Of a stretch of 64,000 nt of DNA, positions 34,884 to 44,204 are shown piece after piece (position 1 is the first letter of the stretch; each line of letters opens with the position of its first letter). Source of the DNA: Polyangium sp. 6x1 (GTDB taxonomy: Bacteria > Myxococcota_A > Polyangia > Polyangiales > Polyangiaceae); contig NZ_JARZHH010000062.1 of the NCBI RefSeq assembly GCF_029946515.1, positions 1-64,000 of the forward strand, written 5' to 3'. The translations under genes and the position numbers were made by a program. Under the pieces are notes generated by a model. The model saw only the letters and a list, made by a program, of their open reading frames with translations. It had not been told where the DNA came from and ran no database searches.

Positions 34884-35671
34884 GCCGCACCTCCAGGAGC
34901 CGCGCCGTCCGCGCGCGGGGCGCCGCGCTCGACGTGGTAGAGGAATGCGTCCGTGAGGTTTTTCGCGCCGCCCGCGCGCGCGCAGAGGGCCGCGACCTCG
35001 CCCTCGTCGACGATGCGGCCCTCGTGGATGAGGGCGATCCGATCGCAGAGGTATTCGGCTTCGCTCATGATGTGCGTGGAGAAGAGAATGGCGCGGCCCT
35101 TCGCGCGCTCCTTGCGGATGGATTCGACGATGAAGCGGCCGGAGAGGACGTCGAGCGCATTCGTGGGCTCGTCGAGGATGAGGACGGAGGGCTCGTGCAG
35201 GAAGGCGCGCGCGATGTTGGCGCGCTGCTTTTGCCCGGCGGAGAGGGTGGCCGAGGGGCGATCGGCGAACGAGGCCATTTCGAGGTCCCGCACGAGGTCG
35301 TCGATGCGCGCGGCGAGGCGCGCCTCGGCGAGGCCGTGGAGGCGGCCGAAATACTGCAAAGTCTCGCGCGGAGAGAGGCGCTGGTAGAGCTGCGTGTCGC
35401 CGGAGAGAAACCCGATGAGGGCTTTGGCTTCGAGCGGCCGCTCGGCCATGTCGATGCCGCCGATGCGGACGCGCCCCTCCGTGGGCCGGAGGATGCCGGC
35501 GAGCATGCGCAGCGCGGTCGTCTTGCCCGCCCCGTTCGGGCCGAGCAGGCCGACGACCTCGCCCGGACGAACGACGAGATCGAGGCCGGCGACGGCGAGC
35601 GTGGGGCCGTAATGCTTGACGAGGCCCTGGGCGGCGAGGGCGGCATCGGTGGCAGAGGCTTCCGGGGGCAT
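34880..35671 (-). CDS. ABC transporter ATPase, NatA-like
   Basis: A 263-residue nucleotide-binding subunit. Walker A GPNGAGKTT, Q-loop region GFLSGDTQLY, signature LSAGQKQRANIARAF, Walker B VLILDEPTNALD and H-loop FSTHIMSEAEYL are all intact. The signature is LSAGQ rather than LSGGQ. The ATG giving MPPEASAT is the start; the longer reading is antisense to the DUF4419 gene. Coupled by GTGA overlap to the permease-CPBP gene. Confidence 0.93.
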   Translation of the reverse strand: MPPEASATDAALAAQGLVKHYGPTLAVAGLDLVVRPGEVVGLLGPNGAGKTTALRMLAGILRPTEGRVRIGGIDMAERPLEAKALIGFLSGDTQLYQRLSPRETLQYFGRLHGLAEARLAARIDDLVRDLEMASFADRPSATLSAGQKQRANIARAFLHEPSVLILDEPTNALDVLSGRFIVESIRKERAKGRAILFSTHIMSEAEYLCDRIALIHEGRIVDEGEVAALCARAGGAKNLTDAFLYHVERGAPRADGAAPGGAA

Positions 35672-35787
35672 CGGGAGGACTCTGGCAGCGACGGCGGGTG
35701 GGTTCAACGGGGTTCGGCGGGGCGCACACGGAGCCGAAGGAGCAGCTCTCGACGGTGCTCGTCGCGTACAGGTGAGGCGGCGATGGG

Positions 35788-36870
35788 CTACGCCGAGGTG
35801 GGCGAGGCATCGCGCACCGCCCAGCCGATCGAGGGGCGGACGGCCAGCGACGTCGGGTCTTGCGAGACGCCCACGAATCCGGCGACGAGCTCCATGGGGA
35901 TCCGGGTTCCGAGGTAGTCCCAGATGAAGGGCGCCATCGAGAGACCCTTGGGGAACTCGCCGGCGTTCGGTCCCCAGTGATAAGCATTCGTCGGCTTGCG
36001 CCATGACGATACGAAGCGGTTCGGCTCCGGCTCCGCGCGCTTCCCTGTGGGAAGGTTCAGGGGCCCGAGATAGGGGAAGAGCACGTTGATCCAGCCGGTC
36101 ACGTAGGGACCGCCCGAGCCGCCGTCGAGCTTGTAAAAGGACGTCCAGAAATCACGATCCAGGGCCTTGCCTTCGGCGGCGGCGACGAAATGGTCGAGCA
36201 CGGGCAGGAGCGCCTGCGTCCAGGTGGCGAGCTCGAACTCCGACAGAAACTCGGCCCGCCGCCGGACGTTCCTCCAGTCCTCGGCCGTGCCAAGCAGCGT
36301 GATCTCCGGTATGCCACACATCGTGAGCAGCTCGAAGGAGAAATAGGCCCGCATCGCGCTCATCAGCACGACCTCGGAGGCGGCCCGCTCGACCGGGCCC
36401 GTGGTCGAGAAGTCGGCGACCACGAGATCCCGCACTTTGCCCACGTGCTCGGCGATCCTGTCCGAGAACTCCGCAAAGCAGCCGGGCCAGTCGTTCTCCG
36501 GCGAGCCCCGGACGAACCCGTCGCGGCGCACGACGATCTTCACCTTGCCCTCGTGCTTGACGAAGCGGCCGCGCAGCTCCTCCGCGTATACGTTCACGTG
36601 CATGCCAAAGCCCTGGGCAATGCACAGCCACACGTCGTCCGGCGAGAGGACCAGCGGATAATGCTGCGCGAACGCCTCGTGCACGGCGAGCAGGAAGGGG
36701 TGCGCGAGCCGCACCGCATGACCATCCGCGCAGGTCACCAGAGCGTCGAGGTTGCTCCCGCAAGCCTCGATGCGCGCGCCGTCGAGACGGCTCGCCCACG
36801 CGATTTCACGAGAGAGCGGCGAGAGCGGGCGTTCGGCAGGGCTGACATCGGAGACCGTGAAGGTGCGCAT
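35788..36870 (-). CDS. DUF4419 protein
   Basis: A 360-residue soluble protein of the DUF4419 family, which also occurs in fungi and other bacteria. Recognisable blocks are HPFLLAVHEAFAQHYPLVLSPDD (partly shown), WLCIAQGFGMHVN, FSTTGPVERAASEVVLMSAM and GWINVLFPYL. No enzymatic motif is obvious and the family has no assigned role. It has its own transcript, with ~115 bp to the ABC ATPase gene downstream. The 323-bp gap upstream is shared with the divergent Oar-like receptor. Confidence 0.85.
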   Translation of the reverse strand: MRTFTVSDVSPAERPLSPLSREIAWASRLDGARIEACGSNLDALVTCADGHAVRLAHPFLLAVHEAFAQHYPLVLSPDDVWLCIAQGFGMHVNVYAEELRGRFVKHEGKVKIVVRRDGFVRGSPENDWPGCFAEFSDRIAEHVGKVRDLVVADFSTTGPVERAASEVVLMSAMRAYFSFELLTMCGIPEITLLGTAEDWRNVRRRAEFLSEFELATWTQALLPVLDHFVAAAEGKALDRDFWTSFYKLDGGSGGPYVTGWINVLFPYLGPLNLPTGKRAEPEPNRFVSSWRKPTNAYHWGPNAGEFPKGLSMAPFIWDYLGTRIPMELVAGFVGVSQDPTSLAVRPSIGWAVRDASPTSA

Positions 36871-36961
36871 GCTCCGCAGGATAGAGCAAACAAAGGTGGC
36901 GGCGGGAGCAGAAATGGTGGCGGTTCGAGATGCAGGGAGGACGGTCGTCGCAGATGCGACC

Positions 36962-37034
36962 TGTCACCTCCGTGCGACGGTTGTCCGAGCGGAGGTGTCA
37001 CGGCGTCGTGTCGATGTCATGCGCGCGTGACACC
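36962..37034. promoter_or_regulatory. Three TGTCAC elements with overlapping inverted repeats upstream of the Oar-like gene
   Basis: TGTCAC occurs at 36962 and 36996 and inverted at 37027. CACCTCCG (36965-36972) pairs perfectly with CGGAGGTG (36990-36997). GGTGTCAC (36994-37001) pairs perfectly with GTGACACC (37027-37034). The two stems share bases 36994-36997, so as RNA they would be mutually exclusive. They sit 160-230 bp before the receptor ATG, in the 323-bp divergent gap. Operator or attenuator roles are both possible; chance is not excluded. Confidence 0.3.
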
Positions 37035-37193
37035 GACCGTCGCGCGCACGCGCGGCCGTTTCCTCGACGAATCAGGCCTGGTACAAGTGTTGCTCGCGTG
37101 TGTACGATCGTCTCGGAAGGCAGGGCAGCGGATGCTCGAAGGGATCCTCGCGCAGAAGAGCCCTTGCCTCTCGGCATTGGAAATCGAATCGCC

Positions 37194-40100
37194 ATGCGTT
37201 TGTTCTCCCGAACCCGATGTTTTTTGCTGGCAGCAACCTGCTCCTTGGGTCTCGCGGCCGCCTCTTCCGCCTTCGCCGCCGGAAACTCGGTCCTGACCGG
37301 GACCGTCAGAAACGCGGCGACGAAAGAGCCCCTCGCGGACGTCGTCGTCACCGTGGTCTTGCCCGGGCTGCAGGGCGAGCACATCGTCGTGACCGACGCG
37401 TCCGGCACCTATCGTGTTCCTTCTCTCCCCCCGGGCGATTACACGATCCGGGTCGAGAAGGAGCAGTACAAGCCCCACGCGCGCGGCGGAATCACGCTCC
37501 AGACGGGCGCCACGGTCCGCGCCAACATGGAGCTCTTGCCCGACCTGCGCTTGCAGGAGCCGCCTTTCAACCCCGACCCCGACCCCTACCCCGACCCGCC
37601 TCCGTCGGTCAACATCGAATCGACGACGACAGGCTTGATCGTCGATTCGGATCTCTCGCATCACCTCGCGGTGGCGCCGCCGGGAGGTCGAGCCTCGGCC
37701 GTGCGATCGTTCGAGAGCCTCGGGGCGCTCGTGCCCGGCGCCCAGCCGACGAGCCTCGGCTTTTCCATCCACGGCTCGTCGGCGCCCGAGAACCGATTCC
37801 AGATCGACGGCGTCTCCGTGGGCAGCGCTTCGAACGGCATCAACGACACGCCGCTCTCGCTCGAGTTCGTCAAGGAGGTCAACATCGCCACGGGCGGATA
37901 CATGCCCGAGTTCGGCCGGACCACCGGCGGCGTGTTCAACATCGTCACGAAGGCGCACGTCGACGAGTTTCACGGCTCGTGGTTGAATCGCAACGACTTC
38001 CGCGGGTCGATCTTCGGCAGCGTCGCGCCCGGCGCGTTCGAGGGAGAACGAAAGCCCGTGCGCGCGGAGGGCACGGTGGTCGCCGTCGATCCGAAGCTCG
38101 GCGCGATGCGTGATTTCGGGTTCGAGCTCCGCGGACCCATCAAGAAGGATCACCTGTGGTTTTACGCGGGATTGAACGTGGCCCTCCAGGACCTCGACAT
38201 CGCGCGATCGCTCCACCGTCTGCGGTATGAGACGAACCCCGACGGCTCCTTGAAGCTCGACACGAACGGCCATCCCATCAGCCTCCGCGATGAATACGGA
38301 TCGCAGCTCACCGAGCCCATCGCGGGCGGGACGCGTCGCTACATCGCGTCGAAAGAGACGCTGCAATACATTGGCAAGCTCATATGGTACATAAACAGGT
38401 CGGATTCGTTGACGCTCTCGGTGTTCGGTTCGCCCACGTGGTCCGGGGGGGATGGGCGGATCTCGCTCAATGGGGTCACGGGCACGACCACGACGGTCAA
38501 CACGAGCTTGCTGGAAGGGCAATACGCGGCCTTCGGGCGGCGGGAAGAGCAGATGAGCAACACCGCCTCCCTCACGCTCTCGTCGGCGTTCCTGCACCAG
38601 AGGTTTCTCTTCGACGCGACGATCGCATATCATCACGCCTCCTCGAGCCGCCTGCCGGTCGACGGGGCGGGGATCGGCAGTGGCCAGGGGCTCGATAACA
38701 TCCCCGGGATCTCCTGGACGCGTGGGGCGCCGGGGCCGCGTACCATCGCCGATTTCGAGGATCTTCCGGCAGGGAGTGGCTGCGAGCCGAAGGGGTCGAC
38801 GAACGTCATCCATTGCCCCGTGCGCGCCTACCTGACCGGTGGTCCCGGGAACGTGAACGAGTCCATGACGAACCGCTTCCAGGGGAAAGCCGTCGTCACG
38901 TACCTGCTCTGGGCGCTGGGGCACCACGTCATCAAGGCGGGGGTCGACGTCGAGGTGTCGGACAGCCTGTTCGCCCGGGCGAACACGGGGAACGTGTGGT
39001 TTTCGGAGACGCGGGATGGCTCGGGGTGGCAAGTCTGGCGTATGGGCAGCCTGACGAACCCGAACGATGTCTACGTCCCGAAAATGCAGTCCTCCACGAC
39101 GAGCTCCACCCTCGTCGGCGGGTTTGTCCAGGATAGCGTCTCCATCTTCGATCGGGTACAGCTGAACGCAGGCTTGCGGTACGACGCGCAGATGATCTCG
39201 AGCAGCGAGGGGATGGGCATGGTGCTCCCGAACCAGTGGTCTCCGCGCGTCGGCGTCCTCTACGACCCCACCCGTCGGGGCCAGTCGAAGCTCTTCGCGA
39301 GCTACGCGCGTTATTACGAGAACGTGCCCCTCGGCCTGGCCGAACGCTTGTTCGTCCAGCGGCCCCTCACCGTGTCCACGGTGCCCCGCTCCGTGTGCGA
39401 CCCGAGCGACCCCGCGAAGGTCGAGGCCTGCCTGGACCCGAAGAACCGCCTCACGATCGGGCCGCCCTCCTCCCCGAACCGGCAATGGGGTGTGTATGAC
39501 GGCGATCTCGCGTCGGTGGATCCGGAGATCGAGGCGCAGTCGATGGACGAGATCTCGGCAGGCGGCGAGTACGAGGTCTTCGAGGACGCGCGCGTGGGCG
39601 TCAACTACACGCACCGTTCGATCCACCGCGCCATCGAGAACATGAGCCGGGACGAAGGCATGTCGTTCTTCGTGGGCAACCCCGGGTTCGGCGCGGCGTC
39701 CGACTTCCCCGAAGCGCGGCGCGATTACGATGCCCTGACGCTGTTTTTCCTGAAAACGTTCTCCAAGGGGTGGCTCGCGCTCGCCAGCTACACGGCGTCG
39801 TACCTCCGCGGGAACTATCCCGGGCTCGCCTCGGGGCCGTATCCGAGCCCTCATACGCTCCCCGATTTCGACCTGCGGTCGCTCCTGCCGAACCGCGATG
39901 GCCCGCTCCCCGGGGATCGGCGCCATTCGATCAAGGTCTTCGGCGCCAAGGATTTCGCCCTCACGAAGAGAATACGCATCAACGTCGGCGTGGGCTACAC
40001 CGGCACGTCGGGCGCCCCGCTCGATGTCCTCGGCGCGCACCCGTATGATGGCAGTGGAGCCGCGTTCATCCTGCCTCGCGGTTCGGGGGGCAATTTGCCC

Positions 40101-40445
40101 TGGGTCCACAGCGTCGATTCGAACCTCGCCGTCGCCTACAGGGTCGGCAAGGACAGCACGCTCTCCGTGAGCCTGGATGTGTTCAATTTGTTCAACTTCC
40201 AGGCCGAGACCAGCCGCGACGAGTCCTTCACGTACGCGAACGTGAGGCCCATCGAGGGCGGAATCCCGTCGGACCTGCCGGACAAGGGAGAAACGGCGTG
40301 CGTCACCAGCCCGGGTTGTCGGTACAGACTGGTGAATTTCGACGGCTCGCCCTTCGATCCCGCCGACCGAAACCCGAGCTACGGCAGCCCCACGTCGTAC
40401 CAGAGCCCGAGGACGATCCGCATGGGCATGCGGCTCACCTTCTGA
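37194..40445 (+). CDS. Oar-like TonB-dependent outer membrane receptor
   Basis: A 1083-residue outer-membrane protein. A signal peptide (LLAATCSLGLAAASSAFA) is followed by a carboxypeptidase-regulatory-like beta domain (GTVRNAATKEPLADVVV, GTYRVPSLPPGDYTIRV) and a proline-rich linker (NPDPDPYPDPPP). A TonB plug (FSIHGSSAPENRFQIDG, GYMPEFGRTTGGVFNIVTK) and a long beta-barrel ending in MGMRLTF complete it. This layout is that of the Oar proteins of myxobacteria, known for adhesion, development and protein secretion. The start is the ATG just before the signal peptide; the 88 upstream codons are not protein-like. It is divergent from DUF4419 with possible operator repeats between. Confidence 0.92.
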   Translation: MRLFSRTRCFLLAATCSLGLAAASSAFAAGNSVLTGTVRNAATKEPLADVVVTVVLPGLQGEHIVVTDASGTYRVPSLPPGDYTIRVEKEQYKPHARGGITLQTGATVRANMELLPDLRLQEPPFNPDPDPYPDPPPSVNIESTTTGLIVDSDLSHHLAVAPPGGRASAVRSFESLGALVPGAQPTSLGFSIHGSSAPENRFQIDGVSVGSASNGINDTPLSLEFVKEVNIATGGYMPEFGRTTGGVFNIVTKAHVDEFHGSWLNRNDFRGSIFGSVAPGAFEGERKPVRAEGTVVAVDPKLGAMRDFGFELRGPIKKDHLWFYAGLNVALQDLDIARSLHRLRYETNPDGSLKLDTNGHPISLRDEYGSQLTEPIAGGTRRYIASKETLQYIGKLIWYINRSDSLTLSVFGSPTWSGGDGRISLNGVTGTTTTVNTSLLEGQYAAFGRREEQMSNTASLTLSSAFLHQRFLFDATIAYHHASSSRLPVDGAGIGSGQGLDNIPGISWTRGAPGPRTIADFEDLPAGSGCEPKGSTNVIHCPVRAYLTGGPGNVNESMTNRFQGKAVVTYLLWALGHHVIKAGVDVEVSDSLFARANTGNVWFSETRDGSGWQVWRMGSLTNPNDVYVPKMQSSTTSSTLVGGFVQDSVSIFDRVQLNAGLRYDAQMISSSEGMGMVLPNQWSPRVGVLYDPTRRGQSKLFASYARYYENVPLGLAERLFVQRPLTVSTVPRSVCDPSDPAKVEACLDPKNRLTIGPPSSPNRQWGVYDGDLASVDPEIEAQSMDEISAGGEYEVFEDARVGVNYTHRSIHRAIENMSRDEGMSFFVGNPGFGAASDFPEARRDYDALTLFFLKTFSKGWLALASYTASYLRGNYPGLASGPYPSPHTLPDFDLRSLLPNRDGPLPGDRRHSIKVFGAKDFALTKRIRINVGVGYTGTSGAPLDVLGAHPYDGSGAAFILPRGSGGNLPWVHSVDSNLAVAYRVGKDSTLSVSLDVFNLFNFQAETSRDESFTYANVRPIEGGIPSDLPDKGETACVTSPGCRYRLVNFDGSPFDPADRNPSYGSPTSYQSPRTIRMGMRLTF

Positions 40446-40461
40446 TCGCCTCCCGTATGTC

Positions 40462-40492
40462 CCGGGCACCCTTGCCGGGTCCGCACGTTTTT
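40462..40492 (+). terminator. Weak hairpin and T-run after the Oar-like gene
   Basis: An imperfect GC-rich stem around CCCGGGCACCCTTGCCGGG, with CCCT in the loop and one mismatch, is followed eight bases later by five T residues. It lies 17 bp past the receptor stop. The stem is imperfect and the T-run is displaced, so this is a low-confidence intrinsic terminator. Confidence 0.3.
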
Positions 40493-40640
40493 GTCCGGGG
40501 AGACCGATGAGTTTTCCCTCGGCCTCGGGTCCAAGTTCGTGAAGCACCTTCGCGCGGGGTTGCGGTACGCTCCCGGACGAACCGGCCGCTCGCCCGCGGT
40601 TTCCTCCGTCACGAAAACGAAAACAACGAGACCCACGACC

Positions 40641-41141
40641 ATGCAAAACAGGTTTCAGCGCATCACGCCGTTTCTCTGGTTCGACACGCAGGCCGAGGAG
40701 GCGGTCACGTTCTACACCTCGATCTTCCCGAACTCGCGGATCGTGACGACCACGCGCTACGGTAAGGAAAGCGCGCAGGTCTCCGGCAAGGCCGAAGGGT
40801 CGGTCATGACCATGGCCTTCCAGCTCGACGGGCAGGACTTCACCGCCATCAATGGCGGCCCGCAGTTCACGATGAACGGGGCGATCTCGTTCGTCGTCCA
40901 TTGCGAGAACCAGGAGGAGGTGGACCACTACTGGAACCGCCTCACCGAGGGCGGCGACGAGAAGGCCCAGCAATGCGGCTGGCTCCGGGATCGCTTCGGG
41001 GTGTCCTGGCAGGTGGTGCCCAAGCAGCTCGTCGAGCTGCTCTCCGATCCCGACCCGAATCGAGCGCGCCGGGCCACGCAGGCCATGTTCGGCATGAAGA
41101 AGCTCGACATCGCAGCCCTGCAGAAGGCCGCGGCGGGCTGA
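40641..41141 (+). CDS. VOC-family PhnB-like protein
   Basis: A 166-residue glyoxalase/VOC-fold protein of the PhnB/3-dmu-9_3-mt type. ITPFLWFDTQAEEAVTFYTSIFP is the hallmark start (shown in part as EEAVTFYTSIFPNSRI). AFQLDGQDFTAINGGPQF and CGWLRDRFGVSWQVVP complete the two betaalphabetabetabeta modules. Members are often annotated as 3-demethylubiquinone methyltransferase-like but are probably small-molecule lyases or binding proteins. The ATG is taken because the 50 codons upstream lack family features. Single gene. Confidence 0.88.
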   Translation: MQNRFQRITPFLWFDTQAEEAVTFYTSIFPNSRIVTTTRYGKESAQVSGKAEGSVMTMAFQLDGQDFTAINGGPQFTMNGAISFVVHCENQEEVDHYWNRLTEGGDEKAQQCGWLRDRFGVSWQVVPKQLVELLSDPDPNRARRATQAMFGMKKLDIAALQKAAAG

Positions 41142-41203
41142 CGCGGCTCCGCGTGGCAGGCGCGCCCCGCGCCTCCCGCAAACCGTGATACCGTGGCCGC
41201 CCG

Positions 41204-42679
41204 ATGGCTCCCGGTCCCTCGCCCTCCCTCCCCGACGACGGCAAGGTCTGCCCGACCTGCGGCCGAGGATATCCGCTCCAGTACAACATCTGTCCGCAGG
41301 ACGGGGCGACGCTCGCCCTGAAGGACGAGCTCGTCGGGACCACGCTGCGCGATACGTTCCGGCTCGTGCGTGTCCTCGGCGAGGGCGGCATGGGTCGCGT
41401 CTACGAGGCCGAGCACGTGCGCATCGCGAGCAAGCGATTCGCCATCAAGATGCTCCACCCCGAGTTCGCCCGGCAGCCACAGATCCTCGCGCGGTTCTTG
41501 CGGGAGGCCGAGGCGACGGCGGCCATCGACAGCCCGCACGTGCTCGAAGTGTACGACGTCGACCGCACGCCGGACGGGCGTCCCTACATCGTGGGCGAGC
41601 TCTTGCAGGGGCGCGAGCTCGCCGCGCACCTCAGGCAATCCGGCAAGATGCAGATCGGCCCCGCGGTGCGGATCGTCCGGCAAATCTGCAAGGCGCTCGC
41701 GGCGGCGCACGCGCGCGGGATCGTCCATCGCGACATGAAGCCCGAGAACGTCTTTCTCACGGGCGATTTGCAGCGGCCCACGATCAAGATCCTCGATTTC
41801 GGGATCTCGAAGGTCGAGTCCGGCACGGGGCCCGCGCTCACGCGGACCGGGATGATCATGGGCACGCCCTCGTACATGTCGCCCGAGCAGGCGAAGGGGC
41901 AGAAGATCGATCATCGCACGGACATCTATGCCGTGGGCGCGATTCTCTATGCGCTGCTCACGGGCCGAAAGCCCTTCGACGGGGAGGATCCGACCGCGAT
42001 CATGGCCCGCGTGCTCCGCGAGGATCCGCCGCCCCCGCGCGCCGTCGAGCCCACGATTTCGGGCGCCGTCGAGGACATCATCCAGAAGGCGATGGCGAAA
42101 GATCCGCAGCATCGTCCTGCGAGCGTGAAGGAGCTCGACGAGGCCCTCGCGCCCTTCGATCCCGGCGATCCCGATCCGAACGAGGGCGCCGCCGCGAAGC
42201 CCGGCGGCGACCCGCCGAGGCGACGCGCCAATGCGATCCTGTCCGACAGGACGCAGCTCCTCGTCACCGTCGCAACGGGCCTCGGCTGCGCCGCGGCGAT
42301 GCTCGTCGTGGGGCTCGCGGCCATCTTTCGTTTCGCGCGCAGCAGCTCGCCGAACTCCAACATCACGGGCGGGGAGGCCGTGCTGCTGATTTTGATCGTG
42401 GGTGCCTTGGTGTTCGGACCGGCGTGGTTCCTGGGGCGCCGCCCTTTCCAGGCCATCTCGTCGGACGATGCCAAGGTCTCGGAGGTCCTCGCCTGGCTGC
42501 TGCCGATCGTCGCGTTCGGCATCGGCATCTATGGCGTGAGCTCGCTGCTCGTGCGCTTCTTCGAGACGATCCTTTTGCAGCATGCCCTGGGCGTGGCGTG
42601 GGCCCCGTGGGACATTCTGCTGCTCGCCGCCGGGTTTGGCGCGGCCATTGCTGCGTTCAAGCTGAATTCGTCGCGATGA
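41204..42679 (+). CDS. Ser/Thr protein kinase with N-terminal zinc ribbon and C-terminal membrane segments
   Basis: A 491-residue Hanks-type kinase. A four-cysteine ribbon (CPTCGRGYPLQYNICPQDG) opens it. The kinase domain (residues ~50-320) shows GEGGMGRVY, the Lys in FAIKML, HRDMKPENV, DFGISK and GTPSYMSPEQAKG, all catalytic residues present. About four hydrophobic helices follow (LVTVATGLGCAAAMLVVGLAAI, AVLLILIVGALVFGPAWFLG, LAWLLPIVAFGIGIYGV, a C-terminal one). The N-terminal ribbon plus kinase is a recurrent myxobacterial form. Its ATGA end couples it to a second membrane protein, a likely partner or substrate. Confidence 0.93.
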   Translation: MAPGPSPSLPDDGKVCPTCGRGYPLQYNICPQDGATLALKDELVGTTLRDTFRLVRVLGEGGMGRVYEAEHVRIASKRFAIKMLHPEFARQPQILARFLREAEATAAIDSPHVLEVYDVDRTPDGRPYIVGELLQGRELAAHLRQSGKMQIGPAVRIVRQICKALAAAHARGIVHRDMKPENVFLTGDLQRPTIKILDFGISKVESGTGPALTRTGMIMGTPSYMSPEQAKGQKIDHRTDIYAVGAILYALLTGRKPFDGEDPTAIMARVLREDPPPPRAVEPTISGAVEDIIQKAMAKDPQHRPASVKELDEALAPFDPGDPDPNEGAAAKPGGDPPRRRANAILSDRTQLLVTVATGLGCAAAMLVVGLAAIFRFARSSSPNSNITGGEAVLLILIVGALVFGPAWFLGRRPFQAISSDDAKVSEVLAWLLPIVAFGIGIYGVSSLLVRFFETILLQHALGVAWAPWDILLLAAGFGAAIAAFKLNSSR

Positions 42680-43905
42680 ACGCTCCCGCGCTCGACGTCC
42701 CCAAGGTCCGCGCGACCGTGCAAACGTTTGGCCTGGGCCGGCTCTTCGCCCGGGCGAGCTTCCTCGCGGCATTCGCACCGCCCCTCGTGGCATGGATCCT
42801 GTGGCTCGTCGTGCCCCAATCCCCCGCCGTACAATCGTGCATGAGCTTCGCCTGGTTTTCGGCGCTCGCGGCGAGCCCCCTCCTCGCGGCCGCGAGCGCC
42901 CTCTTCGCGATGTCCCAGGGATACGGCTCCGGTGGGGAGAGCACGATCCGCGTGGATCGGAGGGGCGTCGTCTTCGACATGGAGGGGCGAGCGCGTGATT
43001 TGTCGGGGGAACGAATCGAGAGCGCGTACGTCGTGCCGAAGGCCGGGGTCCGCCTGGCGCTCGTCGGAGGCAATGTGGTATTCCTGGCGGTCCCGGACGA
43101 GGCGCTCGCCAAGGCCATCGTCGAACGGCTCGGCTTCCGGCCGGACAAGCGCCGCGTCACCCTGCACCTCGGCTCTCCGCAATGGATGCTCGCGGCCGCT
43201 TGCATGGCGGCGGTCGTCGTCTGGGGTGCCAGTATCCTGTCGTATGTGGTCGCGTCAGGGACCTCCTCGCAGACGGTCAGCTTCGTGAGCCTGCTGCTCT
43301 TGGTGTTCCTCACGCCCCTTCTCACGTGGCTTTCGGCCCGCGCGCTGAAGCCCGAAGAAATGGTCGTGGGCGGGGACGGCATCCTCGTACGACGCCCGTT
43401 CGGCAAACACTATTACCCGCTCGCCGATATCGAGGCCGTCCACGTCCGACACGATCGCCTCGTCCTGCGTCTGCGCGGGCAGGAGAAGACCGTCGCGAAG
43501 GGCGAGCCCGCGCTCCTCGCCGCGGCCGCGCGCCGTATCCAGAGCGTGCGCGCGGCCGACCCTCGCGAGCGTGCGGCCGGCGTCGCGAATCTGCTCGATC
43601 GGCAGGGCCGCCCGCTCGACCAATGGCGCGCGGCGCTTTCGGCGCTCGTTCGCGACGGCGATTATCGCCACGCCACGATCACGCCCGAGGTGCTCTGGTC
43701 GGTGCTCGAAGACCACAAGGAGGAGCCCTCGCGCCGCCTCGGCGCGGCGATGCTGCTGCGCAAGAGCGAGCCCAAGGCCGCGCAGCGCATTCGAATCGCG
43801 GCCGACGTGTGCGCGGACGACGACGTGCGCGCGGCGCTCGAGCGCGCGGCCGAGGACGAAATCGACGAAGCGACGCTGGCAAAGGCCGTCATGAAACGCC
43901 CCTGA
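42676..43905 (+). CDS. Membrane protein coupled to the Ser/Thr kinase
   Basis: A 409-residue protein with two pairs of hydrophobic segments: FLAAFAPPLVAWILWLVV and FSALAASPLLAAASALF, then WMLAAACMAAVVVWGASIL and FVSLLLLVFLTPLLTWL. Each pair is followed by a small PH-like beta region (STIRVDRRGVVFDMEGR; MVVGGDGILVRRPFG). The C-terminal ~130 residues are helical and HEAT-like (EDHKEEPSRRLGAAMLLRKSE, DDVRAALERAAEDEID). I do not recognise the family. The ATG overlaps the kinase stop (ATGA), so it is translated with the kinase and may be its substrate or membrane scaffold. Confidence 0.8.
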   Translation: MNAPALDVPKVRATVQTFGLGRLFARASFLAAFAPPLVAWILWLVVPQSPAVQSCMSFAWFSALAASPLLAAASALFAMSQGYGSGGESTIRVDRRGVVFDMEGRARDLSGERIESAYVVPKAGVRLALVGGNVVFLAVPDEALAKAIVERLGFRPDKRRVTLHLGSPQWMLAAACMAAVVVWGASILSYVVASGTSSQTVSFVSLLLLVFLTPLLTWLSARALKPEEMVVGGDGILVRRPFGKHYYPLADIEAVHVRHDRLVLRLRGQEKTVAKGEPALLAAAARRIQSVRAADPRERAAGVANLLDRQGRPLDQWRAALSALVRDGDYRHATITPEVLWSVLEDHKEEPSRRLGAAMLLRKSEPKAAQRIRIAADVCADDDVRAALERAAEDEIDEATLAKAVMKRP

Positions 43906-43993
43906 GAGATCGCCTCCGCCGCGGCGTCCTCCCCCTTGCGGGGCGGACGAGACCCGTACACCGTACGCCGCGACGGGAGGAGGACGCTCGCCC

Positions 43994-44188
43994 ATGACCA
44001 TCGACCTTTCGGCTGCGAAAAAGACGCGCAAGCACTGGGTGTATCCGAGCGAGCGCGTCCCGGTCGAGTTCGCCCTGGGGCCGCTCACGATCAACCCGGA
44101 CAAGAGCGGCTGCGATCTGAGGCCTTCGGACCCGCGCCTCGGGCCCCCCAAGGCCTCGACCTGCGGCGCGAAGAGCAAATGCGGGTGA
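43994..44188 (+). CDS. Small cysteine-containing hypothetical protein
   Basis: A 64-residue protein opening MTIDLSAAKKTRKHWVY and ending in a Pro/Cys-rich tail (SGCDLRPSDPRLGPPKASTC, then a final CG). A strong GGGAGGAGG Shine-Dalgarno about ten bases upstream supports translation. No signal peptide. The last third has three cysteines with prolines between, reminiscent of a metal-binding or precursor-peptide tail, but no modifying enzyme is adjacent. It is convergent with the S66 peptidase gene, 16 bp apart. Confidence 0.55.
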   Translation: MTIDLSAAKKTRKHWVYPSERVPVEFALGPLTINPDKSGCDLRPSDPRLGPPKASTCGAKSKCG

Positions 44189-44204
44189 GAAAATCGCGCG
44201 CGCG

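Noticed and set aside
35672-36004. N-terminal extension of the ABC ATPase
   Set aside because: The extra 111 codons are antisense to DUF4419 and the fold begins at MPPEASATDAALAAQ.
37017-40973. 1318-codon antisense open frame over the Oar-like receptor
   Set aside because: The sense strand encodes a clear signal peptide, plug and barrel; the antisense frame is a GC shadow with no domain.
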